A stretch of DNA of 64,000 nucleotides from Dysgonomonas sp. HDW5A (GCF_011299555.1 NZ_CP049857.1:3224001-3288000), one strand, 5' to 3'; positions 10,809 to 20,191 are shown, counted from the first letter of the stretch. The notes: generated by a model not told the origin, from the sequence alone. Numbers and translations are program-made.

Positions 10809-12119
10809 ATGAAGAAGATTTTTATAGCATTCGGACTGTTTCTCATCTCGGGAGTGGCTGTTATGGCACAACATATCGAGTTTGAGGAATTTACTCTGGA
10901 TAACGGATTACATGTTATTTTACAACAGGACAAATCGGCTCCTGTAGTTACAACATCAGTTATGTATCATGTAGGAGCAAAGGACGAAAACCCTGATCGT
11001 ACAGGTTTTGCTCACTTTTTTGAGCATTTGTTGTTTGAAGGAACAGAAAATATTCCTCGCGGACAATGGGATAAAATTCTAGGAGCCAATGGTGGGCAAG
11101 GTAATGCAAATACGAATGATGACAGAACGTACTATTACGAAACCTTTCCTTCGAACAATCTGCAATTGGCTTTATGGATGGAGTCGGAACGTATGTATCA
11201 TCCGGTGATCAATCAAATAGGTGTAGATACTCAACGCGAAGTCGTAAAAGAAGAAAAACGATTGAGAATAGATAATTCGCCTTATGGCGGAATATGGGAA
11301 GTTATTAAAAAGAATCTTTTCACAAAACATCCATACCGTTGGGCTCCAATCGGTTCGATGGAACATTTAAATGCAGCTACGTTAGATGAATTTAAAGCTT
11401 TCTTTAAGAAGTTCTATGTACCCAATAATGCTGTTCTGGTAGTAGCCGGAGATTTCGATACTAAACAAGCAAAAGAGTGGATTACCGAATATTTTGCAAC
11501 CATCCCAAGAGGTGCAGATGTGGTGAAGAACCAATTTGTGGAAGACCCTATTGCAAAACAAATTAATGATACTTACGAAGATCCTAATATTCAGCTTCCG
11601 ATGTTGTTGAATGCCTATCGTATGCCTTCGATGAAGGAACGTGATGCAAGGGTTTTGGATATGATATCGTCGGTTTTGAGTGGCGGAAAAAGTTCGAGAT
11701 TATATAAAAGGCTCGTAGATAAAGACAAGCTGGCCTTAGAGGCAGGATCATTTAATATGGGAGAAGAAGATTACAGTGCCTATGTGGTTTATGCACTGCC
11801 GATGACAGGTAAAACATTATCAGAGATTCAGGTAGTTATAGATGAAGAGATTGCTAAAATACGTACAGAACTTATTTCGGAAAGAGAGTATCAAAAACTG
11901 CAAAACAAGTTTGAAAATGCTTATGTAAGTCAGAATGCAACAAGTGAAGGGGTCGCAAGCAGCCTTGCCGAATATTATTTATTATATGGCGATGTTAATT
12001 TGATAAATAGTGAAATAGATATCTACAGATCGATAACTAGAGAAGAAATCAGGGAGGTGGCTAATAAATATTTACAGCCAAACCAACGATTGGTTCTCGA
12101 TTATCTTCCTAAAAAATAA
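10809..12119 (+). CDS. M16-family zinc peptidase, catalytic subunit, exported
   Basis: The 436-residue protein starts at the ATG at 10809, chosen because it gives a proper signal peptide (MKKIFIAFGLFLISGVAVMA-Q); the frame is open 60 nt further up from an ATG at 10749 with no signal-like sequence. The inverted zinc motif HFFEH is in AHFFEHLLFEGTENI, and the downstream Glu region is KEEKRLRIDNSPYG. M16 proteins of this size form heterodimers with an inactive partner, and the next gene encodes one. Predicted role: degradation of peptides in the periplasm. It lies 79 nt after the S9 gene, probably in the same operon. Confidence 0.88.
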   Translation: MKKIFIAFGLFLISGVAVMAQHIEFEEFTLDNGLHVILQQDKSAPVVTTSVMYHVGAKDENPDRTGFAHFFEHLLFEGTENIPRGQWDKILGANGGQGNANTNDDRTYYYETFPSNNLQLALWMESERMYHPVINQIGVDTQREVVKEEKRLRIDNSPYGGIWEVIKKNLFTKHPYRWAPIGSMEHLNAATLDEFKAFFKKFYVPNNAVLVVAGDFDTKQAKEWITEYFATIPRGADVVKNQFVEDPIAKQINDTYEDPNIQLPMLLNAYRMPSMKERDARVLDMISSVLSGGKSSRLYKRLVDKDKLALEAGSFNMGEEDYSAYVVYALPMTGKTLSEIQVVIDEEIAKIRTELISEREYQKLQNKFENAYVSQNATSEGVASSLAEYYLLYGDVNLINSEIDIYRSITREEIREVANKYLQPNQRLVLDYLPKK

Positions 12120-12148
12120 AATTTCACACTACTTTAAATAAACAAAAA

Positions 12149-14194
12149 ATGAAGAAAATATTATATATAGCTTTTGCATTTGTAATGTCTCTGTCTGTTC
12201 AGGCTCAGGTCGACAGATCGGTGCAACCCCAACCCGGACCGGCACCTAAAATAAATTTGGGAAAACCCCAGACTTTTACTTTACCTAACGGACTGAAAGT
12301 TTTGGTAGTTGAGAACCATAAGTTACCCAGAGTAACGTTTTCTTTATCGTTAGATAATCCGCCATCGCTCGAAGGAGACATAAAAGGAGTTGATAACCTG
12401 ACTAGTTCATTGTTGGGTAATGGTACTTCTAAAATCAGCAAAGACGAGTATAATGAACAACTCGATTTCTTTGGAGCATCTATCGGTTTTAGTGTACACA
12501 GTATTGGAGGAACCACTTTATCGAAATATTTCCCGGAGGTGCTTTCTTTAGCATCAAAAGGAGCTCTTGATCCTTTGTTTACACAAGAGGAGTTAGAAAG
12601 CGAAAGAGCTAAATTATTGGATGTTATTAAAGTGGATGAGAAAAGTACCAGTGCAATTGCAGGCAGGGTTCAAGATGTTCTGCTGTATGGACGAAATCAT
12701 CCCAAAGGAGAATATCTGACCGAAGAATCTATCAATAAGATTACAATGGCAGATATAAATAATTATTACCAAAAGTATTTTGTACCTGAAAATGCCTACC
12801 TGGTAATAGTGGGAGATGTGAAGTTTGATGAAGTGAAAAAATTGGTGACAGAGAATTTTTCGTCATGGAAAAAAGCTTCTGCACCTAAAAGTGTTTATAA
12901 CGAACCTGTGAATCTTACAGAGACCAGAATTGGCTTTGTTGATGTGCCTAATGCAGTTCAGTCCGAAATATCGGTAAATAACATAGTCAATCTGAAAATG
13001 ACTGATCCTGATTATTTTGCTGTTTTATTAGCCAATTATATTTTGGGTGGAGGTAGCGACGGTTATCTGTTTATGAACTTAAGAGAGGGACATGGCTGGA
13101 CTTATGGGGCTTATTCCGGTATAGCAGCTGATAAATATACGACTGATTTTTCTGCTGCCGCTGCCGTTCGCAATGCTGTAACAGATAGTGCATTGGTCGA
13201 AATGTTGAAAGAAGTAAAAAGAATACGCACAACTCTTCCTTCGGCTAAAGAACTGGAATTGGCTAAGGCTAAGTATATTGGTAATTTTGTGATGACTGCC
13301 GAAAAACCTCAAACCGTTGCCGGTTTTGCTCTTCGTGAAAAAACACAATCGTTACCTGCCGATTTTTACGAAAACTACATCAAGAATATTGATGCTGTTA
13401 CTTTAGAGCAAGTTCAGGCTGCTGCTAAGAAGTACTTTTCGGATGATGCAGCACGTATTGTTATAGCCGGTAAAGCTTCCGACGTATTACCCGGACTCGA
13501 AAGACTAGGTATTCCTATTGATTTCTTCGATAAGTATGGAAATCCGACTACTAAGCCCGAAACTAAAACGGTAGAAGCAGGTGTAACTGTACAGAATATA
13601 TTAAATAAATATATAAATGCAATAGGGGGAGAAGCAGCACTAAAGGCTATAAAAACTCTTTCGACTACATCAACAGCAAGTATACAGGGACAGGAAATAA
13701 CATTGCTGAAAAAAAATACTGCCGATGGAAAATCATTTCAACTGATAACCGGTATGGGAATGACTTTACTAAAGACTGCTTATAATGGTAAAACAGGATT
13801 TGTAGAAGTACAAGGACAGCGAAAAGACATGACAAGTGAAGAATTGGCTGACATGAAATATTCGGCTATTTTCCCTGAATTATTAATGATTAATTCGTCA
13901 ACAATTCAATTAGCCGGAATAGATAATTTGAATGGTGTAGATGTCTATAAATTGGTTGATGGCGATAATGCATTTTATTACGATGTGAATACCGGTTTAA
14001 AAGTAGGCGAAGGAGTTAAAAAGGAAGTTGCTCCCGGTCAGCAAGTGGATCAATTAGGATTTTATAGTGATTATAGAGAGATATCGGGCGTGAAAATACC
14101 TTATTCTTCGACTATAAATGTAGGTATGGAAGTTGAGTTTAAAGTTATAGATGTAAAGGTCAATGAAGGCGTTGTAGATGCCGATTTCGAATGA
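12149..14194 (+). CDS. M16-family non-catalytic partner with C-terminal extension, exported
   Basis: A 681-residue protein with a signal peptide (MKKILYIAFAFVMSLSVQA-Q). Residues about 35-460 are an M16 fold, but where the zinc motif HxxEH should be the sequence reads VDNLTSSLL, so zinc cannot be bound; the C-terminal M16 half retains GGGSDGYLFMNLRE and GWTYGAY. This is the usual inactive subunit that caps an active M16 partner, here the preceding gene. From about residue 465 to the end there is an additional domain of about 215 residues (NKYINAIGGEAALKAIKTL onward) that resembles LolA-like outer-membrane lipoprotein sorting folds; that assignment is inferred from pattern. Confidence 0.85.
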   Translation: MKKILYIAFAFVMSLSVQAQVDRSVQPQPGPAPKINLGKPQTFTLPNGLKVLVVENHKLPRVTFSLSLDNPPSLEGDIKGVDNLTSSLLGNGTSKISKDEYNEQLDFFGASIGFSVHSIGGTTLSKYFPEVLSLASKGALDPLFTQEELESERAKLLDVIKVDEKSTSAIAGRVQDVLLYGRNHPKGEYLTEESINKITMADINNYYQKYFVPENAYLVIVGDVKFDEVKKLVTENFSSWKKASAPKSVYNEPVNLTETRIGFVDVPNAVQSEISVNNIVNLKMTDPDYFAVLLANYILGGGSDGYLFMNLREGHGWTYGAYSGIAADKYTTDFSAAAAVRNAVTDSALVEMLKEVKRIRTTLPSAKELELAKAKYIGNFVMTAEKPQTVAGFALREKTQSLPADFYENYIKNIDAVTLEQVQAAAKKYFSDDAARIVIAGKASDVLPGLERLGIPIDFFDKYGNPTTKPETKTVEAGVTVQNILNKYINAIGGEAALKAIKTLSTTSTASIQGQEITLLKKNTADGKSFQLITGMGMTLLKTAYNGKTGFVEVQGQRKDMTSEELADMKYSAIFPELLMINSSTIQLAGIDNLNGVDVYKLVDGDNAFYYDVNTGLKVGEGVKKEVAPGQQVDQLGFYSDYREISGVKIPYSSTINVGMEVEFKVIDVKVNEGVVDADFE

Positions 14195-14210
14195 TTACAC
14201 TATCGATGAT

Positions 14211-14231
14211 ATAAAGGTATGTGACCTTTAT
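14211..14231 (+). repeat. Dispersed palindrome, copy 2
   Basis: Arms ATAAAGGT / ACCTTTAT around ATGTG. It lies 17 nt after the stop of the M16 partner gene and ahead of the terminator. Confidence 0.7.
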
Positions 14232-14241
14232 TAACAAAGAG

Positions 14242-14278
14242 AAGCCTTGAATTGGGATGCCGATTCAAGGCTTTTTTT
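14242..14278 (+). terminator. Intrinsic terminator after the peptidase cluster
   Basis: Perfect 11-bp stem AAGCCTTGAAT / ATTCAAGGCTT, 10-nt loop, then T run. Confidence 0.9.
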
Positions 14279-14309
14279 GTATTTTTGTATTTAAGAAAAA
14301 AAGGAGATT

Positions 14310-16325
14310 TTGATACCAACAATAGATACATCCAATCCGGAATTTAAGAATGCACTCGATTTAATAACCCGCACCCGCCAATCTGTTTTCTTGACAGGTA
14401 AGGCCGGTACCGGAAAATCGACATTCTTAAAGCATTTGTGCGATATTACGAAAAAGAAATACGTAGTACTTGCACCAACAGGTATTGCAGCTATAAATGC
14501 CAATGGGTCAACCATTCACTCATTTTTTAAACTGCCATTTCGACCGATGTTGCTCGATGATCAGGATTTGAGTCTGGTAAACGGACGTATATTCGAATTC
14601 TTTAAATATAAAAAAGATCACAGAAAATTAATTCAGGAAGTTGAGCTTATCATCATAGATGAGATTTCGATGGTGCGTGCCGATATGATAGACTGTATCG
14701 ATCGTATTCTTCGTGTATATTCGAACAATATGCGTACCCCTTTCGGTGGAAAACAATTGGTTTTTGTGGGGGATGTATTTCAGTTAGAGCCTGTAGTAAC
14801 AAGCGATTCTAAAGATATACTGAGTCGGTTCTATCCGAATCCGTATTTCTTTTCAGCAAAAGTATTTTCGGAAGCTAAACTTGTTCCTATCGAGTTTACC
14901 AAGATATACAGGCAGACCGACCGTATTTTTATTTCTATTCTCGATAAAATAAGGACAGGTGTAGTAGGATCGGCAGAAATGCAGACTCTTAATACTCGGT
15001 TTCAACCCTCTTTTAATCCATCCGAAGATGAAATGTATATCACCTTAGCAACAAAGCGTGATAATGTCGATTACATCAATGAAAAGAAGATGGCTGAACT
15101 CGAAACTCCCGAATTTATCAGTAATGGTACAATTGATGGAGATTTTCCCGAATCGAGTCTTCCAACAGCCAGAAATCTTCTTTTGAAAGAGCATGCACAG
15201 GTAATGTTTATCCATAACGATCAGCAATGGCCTCGACGCTGGGTAAACGGATCATTGGGCGTAGTGTCTAACATTGATGAGATGGACAATGTATATGTGC
15301 TGCTTGAAGATGGAAAAGAAGTCTTGGTGGATCTTGAAACCTGGAGAAATTACCGTTACAAATACAATGAGGCTGAAAAGAAAATAGAGGAAGAAATTAT
15401 AGGTACTTTTACTCAGTTACCCCTTAAGGCTGCTTGGGCAATCACTGTACATAAAAGTCAGGGTTTGACATTCAGCAGGGTTATTGTTGACTTCAATGGA
15501 GGTGTATTTGCAGGCGGTCAAGCCTATGTTGCTTTGAGCCGATGTACCTCTTTGGAAGGTATGGTTTTACGGAAAATGATTAGTAGATCGGATGTCTTTG
15601 TTCGACCCGAAATTATAGAATTCAGCCGTCAGTTCAATAATCAGCAATTGATCGAAAAAGCATTGAAAGAGTCCGATGCCGATTATCTGTATTCTAAAAC
15701 GATAAAAGACTTTGATGAGGGTAACTTCGAAGATTGTATCGAAACGTTTTTTAAGGCCATACGTGCCCGTTATGATATTGAAAAGCCTTTGTCGAAACGT
15801 TTTATACGAAAGAAATTAAATGTAATAAATGAACTAGAACAGCAAAATAAGCTTTTAATCACTAAGATGCTGGAGCAACGCACGGCTCTTCATAAATATG
15901 CCGAAGAATACTATTTGCTGGGTAATGAATGTATTGTTTCCTATAAAGATACAAGAGCAGCATTGGCCAATTTTAATAAAGCATTAGATCTGGACCCCAT
16001 GTATGTAGATGCATGGGTACGCAAAGGCGTAACTTTGTATGATATGAAGGATTATTACGAAGCCGATGTCTGTTTCAATAAAGCCGTAAGTCTTAGTCCT
16101 TTGTTATTTAAAGCATTATATAACAGAGGAAAAAACAGAATAGCAATGGAAGAGTATGAATTGGCTATTACGGACTTGGATCGTGCATCTGTCGTAAAAC
16201 CTGATCATGCTCCATGTCATGAATATTTGGCTCAATGTTATGCCAATATAGGCAATGAAGAACTGGCTCAAAGACATCTGATGATTGCCCGAGAAATAAA
16301 AGGGATAGATGCTGACGATGATTAA
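14310..16325 (+). CDS. Pif1/RecD2-like DNA helicase with C-terminal TPR repeats
   Basis: The 671-residue protein begins with an SF1B helicase core: Walker A GKAGTGKST (about residues 27-35), Walker B IIIDEISMV, motif III VFVGDVFQLEP, the late motif HKSQGLTF and YVALSRCTSLEGM (about 380-420). After a helical linker, residues about 520-665 contain at least three TPR-like repeats (DPMYVDAWVRKGVTLYDM, SPLLFKALYNRG, KPDHAPCHEYLAQC). The start is TTG at 14310: AAGGAG lies 3 nt upstream and an in-frame stop at 14292 rules out a longer product. The helicase-TPR fusion suggests a protein-interaction platform; the process served is unknown. Confidence 0.85.
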   Translation: MIPTIDTSNPEFKNALDLITRTRQSVFLTGKAGTGKSTFLKHLCDITKKKYVVLAPTGIAAINANGSTIHSFFKLPFRPMLLDDQDLSLVNGRIFEFFKYKKDHRKLIQEVELIIIDEISMVRADMIDCIDRILRVYSNNMRTPFGGKQLVFVGDVFQLEPVVTSDSKDILSRFYPNPYFFSAKVFSEAKLVPIEFTKIYRQTDRIFISILDKIRTGVVGSAEMQTLNTRFQPSFNPSEDEMYITLATKRDNVDYINEKKMAELETPEFISNGTIDGDFPESSLPTARNLLLKEHAQVMFIHNDQQWPRRWVNGSLGVVSNIDEMDNVYVLLEDGKEVLVDLETWRNYRYKYNEAEKKIEEEIIGTFTQLPLKAAWAITVHKSQGLTFSRVIVDFNGGVFAGGQAYVALSRCTSLEGMVLRKMISRSDVFVRPEIIEFSRQFNNQQLIEKALKESDADYLYSKTIKDFDEGNFEDCIETFFKAIRARYDIEKPLSKRFIRKKLNVINELEQQNKLLITKMLEQRTALHKYAEEYYLLGNECIVSYKDTRAALANFNKALDLDPMYVDAWVRKGVTLYDMKDYYEADVCFNKAVSLSPLLFKALYNRGKNRIAMEEYELAITDLDRASVVKPDHAPCHEYLAQCYANIGNEELAQRHLMIAREIKGIDADDD

Positions 16326-16338
16326 GGTCTCAGTCCTT
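16324..16338 (-). repeat. Dispersed palindrome, copy 3
   Basis: Reads AAGGACTGAGACCTT on the minus strand. It overlaps the stop codon of the helicase gene and, on the plus strand, is followed by a T-run, so it could also act as a small terminator. Confidence 0.7.
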
Positions 16339-16444
16339 TTTTTAGCAAGTTCTCAGAATAGCAATTAGTTATGCTTCTTTAATCTATCATTAAATATTTT
16401 CGACTGCTTACTTTGGTGAATTTTGATCATAAAATATATACCTT

Positions 16445-16870
16445 ATGGAATTAACATATCAAAAAGATTGTACTAACATAGATTGGGATAGGGTTCCCGA
16501 ATTATTAAATAAAGTAGGGATGTCATCTGTGGATGCAGACAAGCATCGTATCTCATTCGAAAATAGTTATGCTGTAGTATTTGTTTTTGATGAGAAAAAA
16601 ATGATTGGTTTGGGGCGGAGTATTTCTGATGGAGTACGACAAACAGCTTTATATGATATTGCCATTGATCCTACGTATCAAGGTCATGGGATTGGACGTA
16701 AAGTTGTTGATATCCTTCTAGATGCTACCCCTGATTGTAATTTTGTTTTATATGCGTCTCCAGGAAAAGAAGACTTTTATCGAAAGTTGGGATTTAAGAA
16801 AATGAAGACAGGAATGATGATCTTTGCAGACCCTAAAAGAATGGAAGATGGAGTTTTTGTTGATAAATAA
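16445..16870 (+). CDS. GNAT-family N-acetyltransferase
   Basis: A 141-residue cytoplasmic protein with the GNAT acetyl-CoA binding motif in IAIDPTYQGHGIGRKVVD (about residues 78-95) and the C-terminal YRKLGFKKM element. It resembles the short GNATs annotated as aminoglycoside or small-molecule acetyltransferases; no substrate can be assigned. It stands alone, 119 nt after the helicase stop and 104 nt before the Nudix-like regulator, with no convincing promoter directly upstream. Confidence 0.85.
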   Translation: MELTYQKDCTNIDWDRVPELLNKVGMSSVDADKHRISFENSYAVVFVFDEKKMIGLGRSISDGVRQTALYDIAIDPTYQGHGIGRKVVDILLDATPDCNFVLYASPGKEDFYRKLGFKKMKTGMMIFADPKRMEDGVFVDK

Positions 16871-16892
16871 GTTAATTTAATGATGAAAATGC

Positions 16893-16900
16893 TATCTTTG
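16893..16900 (+). promoter_or_regulatory. -7 promoter element of the Nudix-like regulator gene
   Basis: TATCTTTG matches TAnnTTTG; no TTG is present at the usual -33 distance, which could mean dependence on an activator. It would place the 21-bp palindrome at 16920-16940 shortly downstream of the transcription start. Confidence 0.5.
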
Positions 16901-16919
16901 TAGATATAACACAATAGCA

Positions 16920-16940
16920 TATTCTGATAAAATCAGAATA
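16920..16940. promoter_or_regulatory. 21-bp perfect palindrome, likely operator of the Nudix-like regulator
   Basis: Arms TATTCTGAT and ATCAGAATA separated by AAA. It lies 34 nt before the regulator's ATG, just downstream of a -7 box. Known NrtR-family operators are palindromes of about 21 bp, so autoregulation is a reasonable inference. I see no second copy in the window. Confidence 0.6.
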
Positions 16941-16974
16941 AATTATTAACTAGTAGACAAAAAACATATCAAAA

Positions 16975-17757
16975 ATGACAAAGCGGTATTCAACAGCAGA
17001 AGTTCTTGCACAAGCTAATGATACTTTCTTGGACAGTGTTTCTGTCGACTGTGTGGTCTTGGCTTTTCATCAAGGAAATTTAAAAGTTTTACTCAATAAA
17101 TTTAAGATAAGTGATAAATGGATGTTGCCTGGTGGCTTTATCCATATTGACGAGCATGTAGACGATGCAGCTGATCGTATCATAAGAGCGAGAGTTGGTC
17201 TTGATAATCTTTATTTAAAGCAATTTCATTTATTTGGAAATTGCGACAGAACTCGGAAGGAAGAGAACCTTAAGATGTTAGAGTCTTGGGGAGTAAGTCC
17301 TGATGATAATCATTGGTTTCTAAAGCGATTTGTATCGATGGGATACTATGCTTTGGTAGAATATGATAAGGTATCCATTAGTGTAGATGAATCAGTTGAA
17401 GAAGTCGGTTGGTACGATTTAAATGATCTGCCGCCTTTGTTTGCTGATCATAACCAGATTGTAGACAAAGCTATCAAAACAATGCGTATACAGGTTGGCA
17501 TTATTCCTATAGGTTACGAGTTGTTACCTGAAAAGTTCACCATGCCTGAGCTTCGTTTAATTTATGAAGCAATATTAGGTCAGGAGTTAGACCGACGTAA
17601 TTTTCAGCGTAAGATGTTATCAGTCGGTTTAATAAATAGACTCAACGAAAAGCGTAAGAATGGTGCTCATAAAGCTCCTTACTTGTATTCGTTCAATAAA
17701 GAAAAATACGAGGAAGCTAAAGATGGCGGAGTGCATTTAATGCCTTGGACGCATTAA
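16975..17757 (+). CDS. NrtR/AraR-type transcriptional regulator with degenerate Nudix domain
   Basis: The 260-residue protein has an N-terminal Nudix fold (residues about 20-160) and a C-terminal winged helix (about 170-255; PELRLIYEAILGQELDRRNFQRKML). The Nudix box reads GFIHIDEHVDDAADRIIRAR: the REUxEE catalytic core is replaced by RIIRAR, so hydrolysis is unlikely and the domain probably senses a ligand. NrtR proteins respond to ADP-ribose; the Bacteroides relative AraR responds to L-arabinose. No sugar catabolic genes are adjacent, though a sodium:solute symporter lies convergently downstream. Ligand and targets are therefore open. Confidence 0.8.
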   Translation: MTKRYSTAEVLAQANDTFLDSVSVDCVVLAFHQGNLKVLLNKFKISDKWMLPGGFIHIDEHVDDAADRIIRARVGLDNLYLKQFHLFGNCDRTRKEENLKMLESWGVSPDDNHWFLKRFVSMGYYALVEYDKVSISVDESVEEVGWYDLNDLPPLFADHNQIVDKAIKTMRIQVGIIPIGYELLPEKFTMPELRLIYEAILGQELDRRNFQRKMLSVGLINRLNEKRKNGAHKAPYLYSFNKEKYEEAKDGGVHLMPWTH

Positions 17758-17793
17758 GCAATAGATGATTTGTAAATTTTTATATTATATATG

Positions 17794-17828
17794 AAGCAGG
17801 TGTTATTTGATATAGCATCTGCTTTTTA
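17794..17828 (+). terminator. Intrinsic terminator after the Nudix-like regulator
   Basis: Arms AAGCAGGTGTTAT / ATAGCATCTGCTT, paired with G-U wobbles, followed by T-run. It touches the stop codon of the convergent symporter gene. Confidence 0.7.
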
Positions 17829-19283
17829 TTTGAACACAGATGATTCACTCTTTTTGCTGATGGCTAGTAGACCAATTACTGTGAGTAATCCATTCAACAT
17901 AAGTATTTCATACCCTACCTTATAATTAAAGCAAGAGAAAAGCATTTCTTCCAGGAAATAGCATATAATAGGGGCTGTAATACATACAAACGGAGCATGT
18001 TTATCCCTGATATTTATCTTAGAAAATAAGCCCAAAGCAAACAAGCCTAAAAGGGGTCCATAAGTATACGAGGCTACTTTATAAATAGTATTCAGTACAT
18101 TTTCCTGACCGATATGGTGGATAAAAAGAATCACAAGAACAAATACAATACTCATCCCGATATGAACCCTTTTACGGGTTGTATTAGCTTGTTTATCGTC
18201 TTTTTTATCTACTCCTAGTATATCGACACAAAAAGACGTTGTAAGCGATGTCAGAGCAGAATCGGCATTGGCAAACGAAGCTCCAATTATTCCAATAGTA
18301 AAAAAAATGAGGCAAGGTAATCCCAAATAATTACTAACCAAATAGGGTAGTATCTCATCCGAAACTTCGGGCAATGTTATTCCTTTTTGTGATGCAAATA
18401 CTAATAAAAGAATACCCAATGCCAAAAAGAGAAGATTTATCGGAGTAAATAAAAACCCGTAAGTAAGCATGTTTTTTTGTGCATCTTTCAGGTTTTTGCA
18501 AGTCAGGTTCTTTTGCATATTATCCTGATCGAGTCCGGTCATTACAATAACTATAAATACACCACTGAAAAATTGCTTGAAAAAGTTCATCGGACTTTTC
18601 CACTCGAAATGGAATATCTTTGAATGAGGGTTATCAGCTACGGTTGTTACAACTTCTTTCAGATTAAAGTCTAATAGCGAAGATACCTGCCATATAATAA
18701 GTATAGCTGCTATGACAAAGCTAAGCGTTTGCAGCATATCGGTCCATACAATTGTTTTAATGCCACTTTTGCGGGTATATATCCATATAAATAAGATAAT
18801 GCCGCTAACCGTAAGCCAAAAGGGAATATGCCATGCTTCAAAGACCAATGTCTGTAAAATAAGAGCTACAAGATAAAGTTTGGCAGCAGAACCTATGATG
18901 CGTGAAAGTATAAAAAATGAAGCTCCTGTTTTGTATGAATAATTGCCGAACCGTTGATCGAGGTAAGTATAAATCGAGGTAAGGTTGAGCTTATAATAGA
19001 GCGGTAAAAGAAGATAGGCAACGACGAGATATCCGAAAAAGAATCCGAATACCATTTGCATGTATGACATATTAAAAGCTCCAACCATTCCCGGAACCGA
19101 AACAAACGTAACGCCCGATACACTTGTTCCTATCATTCCGATAGCAACAATATACCAGGGCGATTTGCGGTTGGCAACAAAAAATGCATCATTATCGGAG
19201 CTTCCCCGGCTGATAAGAACCGATATCAGGTATAATATTCCGAAGTAAGCGGCAAATATGATTAAAATGGTTGTAGCTATCAT
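17826..19283 (-). CDS. Sodium:solute symporter (SSS family)
   Basis: A 485-residue inner-membrane protein with about 13 transmembrane segments. Diagnostic features are the early GTSVSGVTFVSVPG segment, the TM2-region YMQMVFGFFFGYLVVAYLLLP, LTSIYTYLDQRFG and GIIGASFANADSALTSLTTSF containing the Na+-site Ser/Thr residues. SSS proteins take up sugars, amino acids, sialic acid or vitamins with Na+. Substrate is unknown; the neighbouring regulator could control it but the genes are convergent and only the regulator has the visible palindrome. The HAD gene upstream starts 43 nt before it and probably belongs to the same minus-strand unit. Confidence 0.85.
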   Translation of the reverse strand: MIATTILIIFAAYFGILYLISVLISRGSSDNDAFFVANRKSPWYIVAIGMIGTSVSGVTFVSVPGMVGAFNMSYMQMVFGFFFGYLVVAYLLLPLYYKLNLTSIYTYLDQRFGNYSYKTGASFFILSRIIGSAAKLYLVALILQTLVFEAWHIPFWLTVSGIILFIWIYTRKSGIKTIVWTDMLQTLSFVIAAILIIWQVSSLLDFNLKEVVTTVADNPHSKIFHFEWKSPMNFFKQFFSGVFIVIVMTGLDQDNMQKNLTCKNLKDAQKNMLTYGFLFTPINLLFLALGILLLVFASQKGITLPEVSDEILPYLVSNYLGLPCLIFFTIGIIGASFANADSALTSLTTSFCVDILGVDKKDDKQANTTRKRVHIGMSIVFVLVILFIHHIGQENVLNTIYKVASYTYGPLLGLFALGLFSKINIRDKHAPFVCITAPIICYFLEEMLFSCFNYKVGYEILMLNGLLTVIGLLAISKKSESSVFK

Positions 19284-19325
19284 AGCCTATTGGTAATAAA
19301 GAGATCTGAAGTCTTTATGATTAGA

Positions 19326-19955
19326 TTACAGATTCATAAAATATTCGGTTAAATCTTTCATTGTGTCGAACTTATGAGCATAAGAATCTGTTTTTCCAAA
19401 TCCCCAGGATACGAAGACAAAAGGAACATAAGCCAGATCAGATTGCTTTCTGTCCGAATCGGTGTCACCTATATACATCGGAGCCTTTAGATTATATCGG
19501 TCTATCAATGTTTTCATATTGATGTGTTTAGGCTGATGATTAGAGCCATATTCGATATAATCGCAGAAGTATGGTTTTGTTTCGGTATATACCATAAAGT
19601 CACGAATGCTTCCTTTCTGACAATTACTCAGCATAAATAATTTATATTTTCGCGATAATTGCTCAATACCTTCCAATACATCAGGATAAATATTACCACC
19701 CATTTTAGGTAGCAGTTCGTCTGTTTTGACGATAATATTTCGATATATTTGTTCGATAGTCTCTTCCGGTAATTGAGGAAAAATCTCCTTGTATATCTGT
19801 TTTGCTTCCATGCCCATATAGCCTTGGATGTCTTGTTTAGTAAGGGTTTTGTCTATTCCCATTTCCTTCAAAACCTGTGTCCAGCTATAAGCATAAGTAT
19901 CTACGGCATCCCAAAGAGTACCGTCCATGTCAAAAATCAAACTATCGGGTTTCAT
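19326..19955 (-). CDS. HAD-superfamily phosphatase (phosphoglycolate phosphatase-like)
   Basis: A 209-residue cytoplasmic protein. HAD motif I is DSLIFDMDGTLWD (residues about 4-16), motif II is FMLSNCQKG, motif III includes the Lys of QPKHINM, and motif IV is YIGDTDSDRKQSD. The inserted helical cap after motif I (type C1) fits phosphoglycolate phosphatase or beta-phosphoglucomutase relatives. The lack of an obvious beta-PGM signature makes a phosphatase likelier. It is upstream of, and codirectional with, the symporter gene. Confidence 0.85.
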   Translation of the reverse strand: MKPDSLIFDMDGTLWDAVDTYAYSWTQVLKEMGIDKTLTKQDIQGYMGMEAKQIYKEIFPQLPEETIEQIYRNIIVKTDELLPKMGGNIYPDVLEGIEQLSRKYKLFMLSNCQKGSIRDFMVYTETKPYFCDYIEYGSNHQPKHINMKTLIDRYNLKAPMYIGDTDSDRKQSDLAYVPFVFVSWGFGKTDSYAHKFDTMKDLTEYFMNL

Positions 19956-20176
19956 CTAATATAAATATGTGGTTAGAATTAGGTTCAAAAGTACTCAACA
20001 AAAACGGATTGAACAAACATGATGCTTGTGGTATTAAATTTAACTTCACTAAAAAGAAGATGTCGGAAAATTTGAGTAAATTTGAAGAACAATACTATTT
20101 AGATAATGTCCAACTATTTCTCGCTTCATTTTTTTGATAGTTGATAGTTATTTTCATTATTACCAGAGTAATAAAA

Positions 20177-20191
20177 AAGGTCTGAGACCTT
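20177..20191 (+). repeat. Dispersed palindrome, copy 4 (perfect)
   Basis: AAGGTCTGAGACCTT, exactly the consensus, with left flank AATAAAA and right flank AACATT. It ends 20 nt before the LuxR-type regulator ATG and points toward it. Confidence 0.8.
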
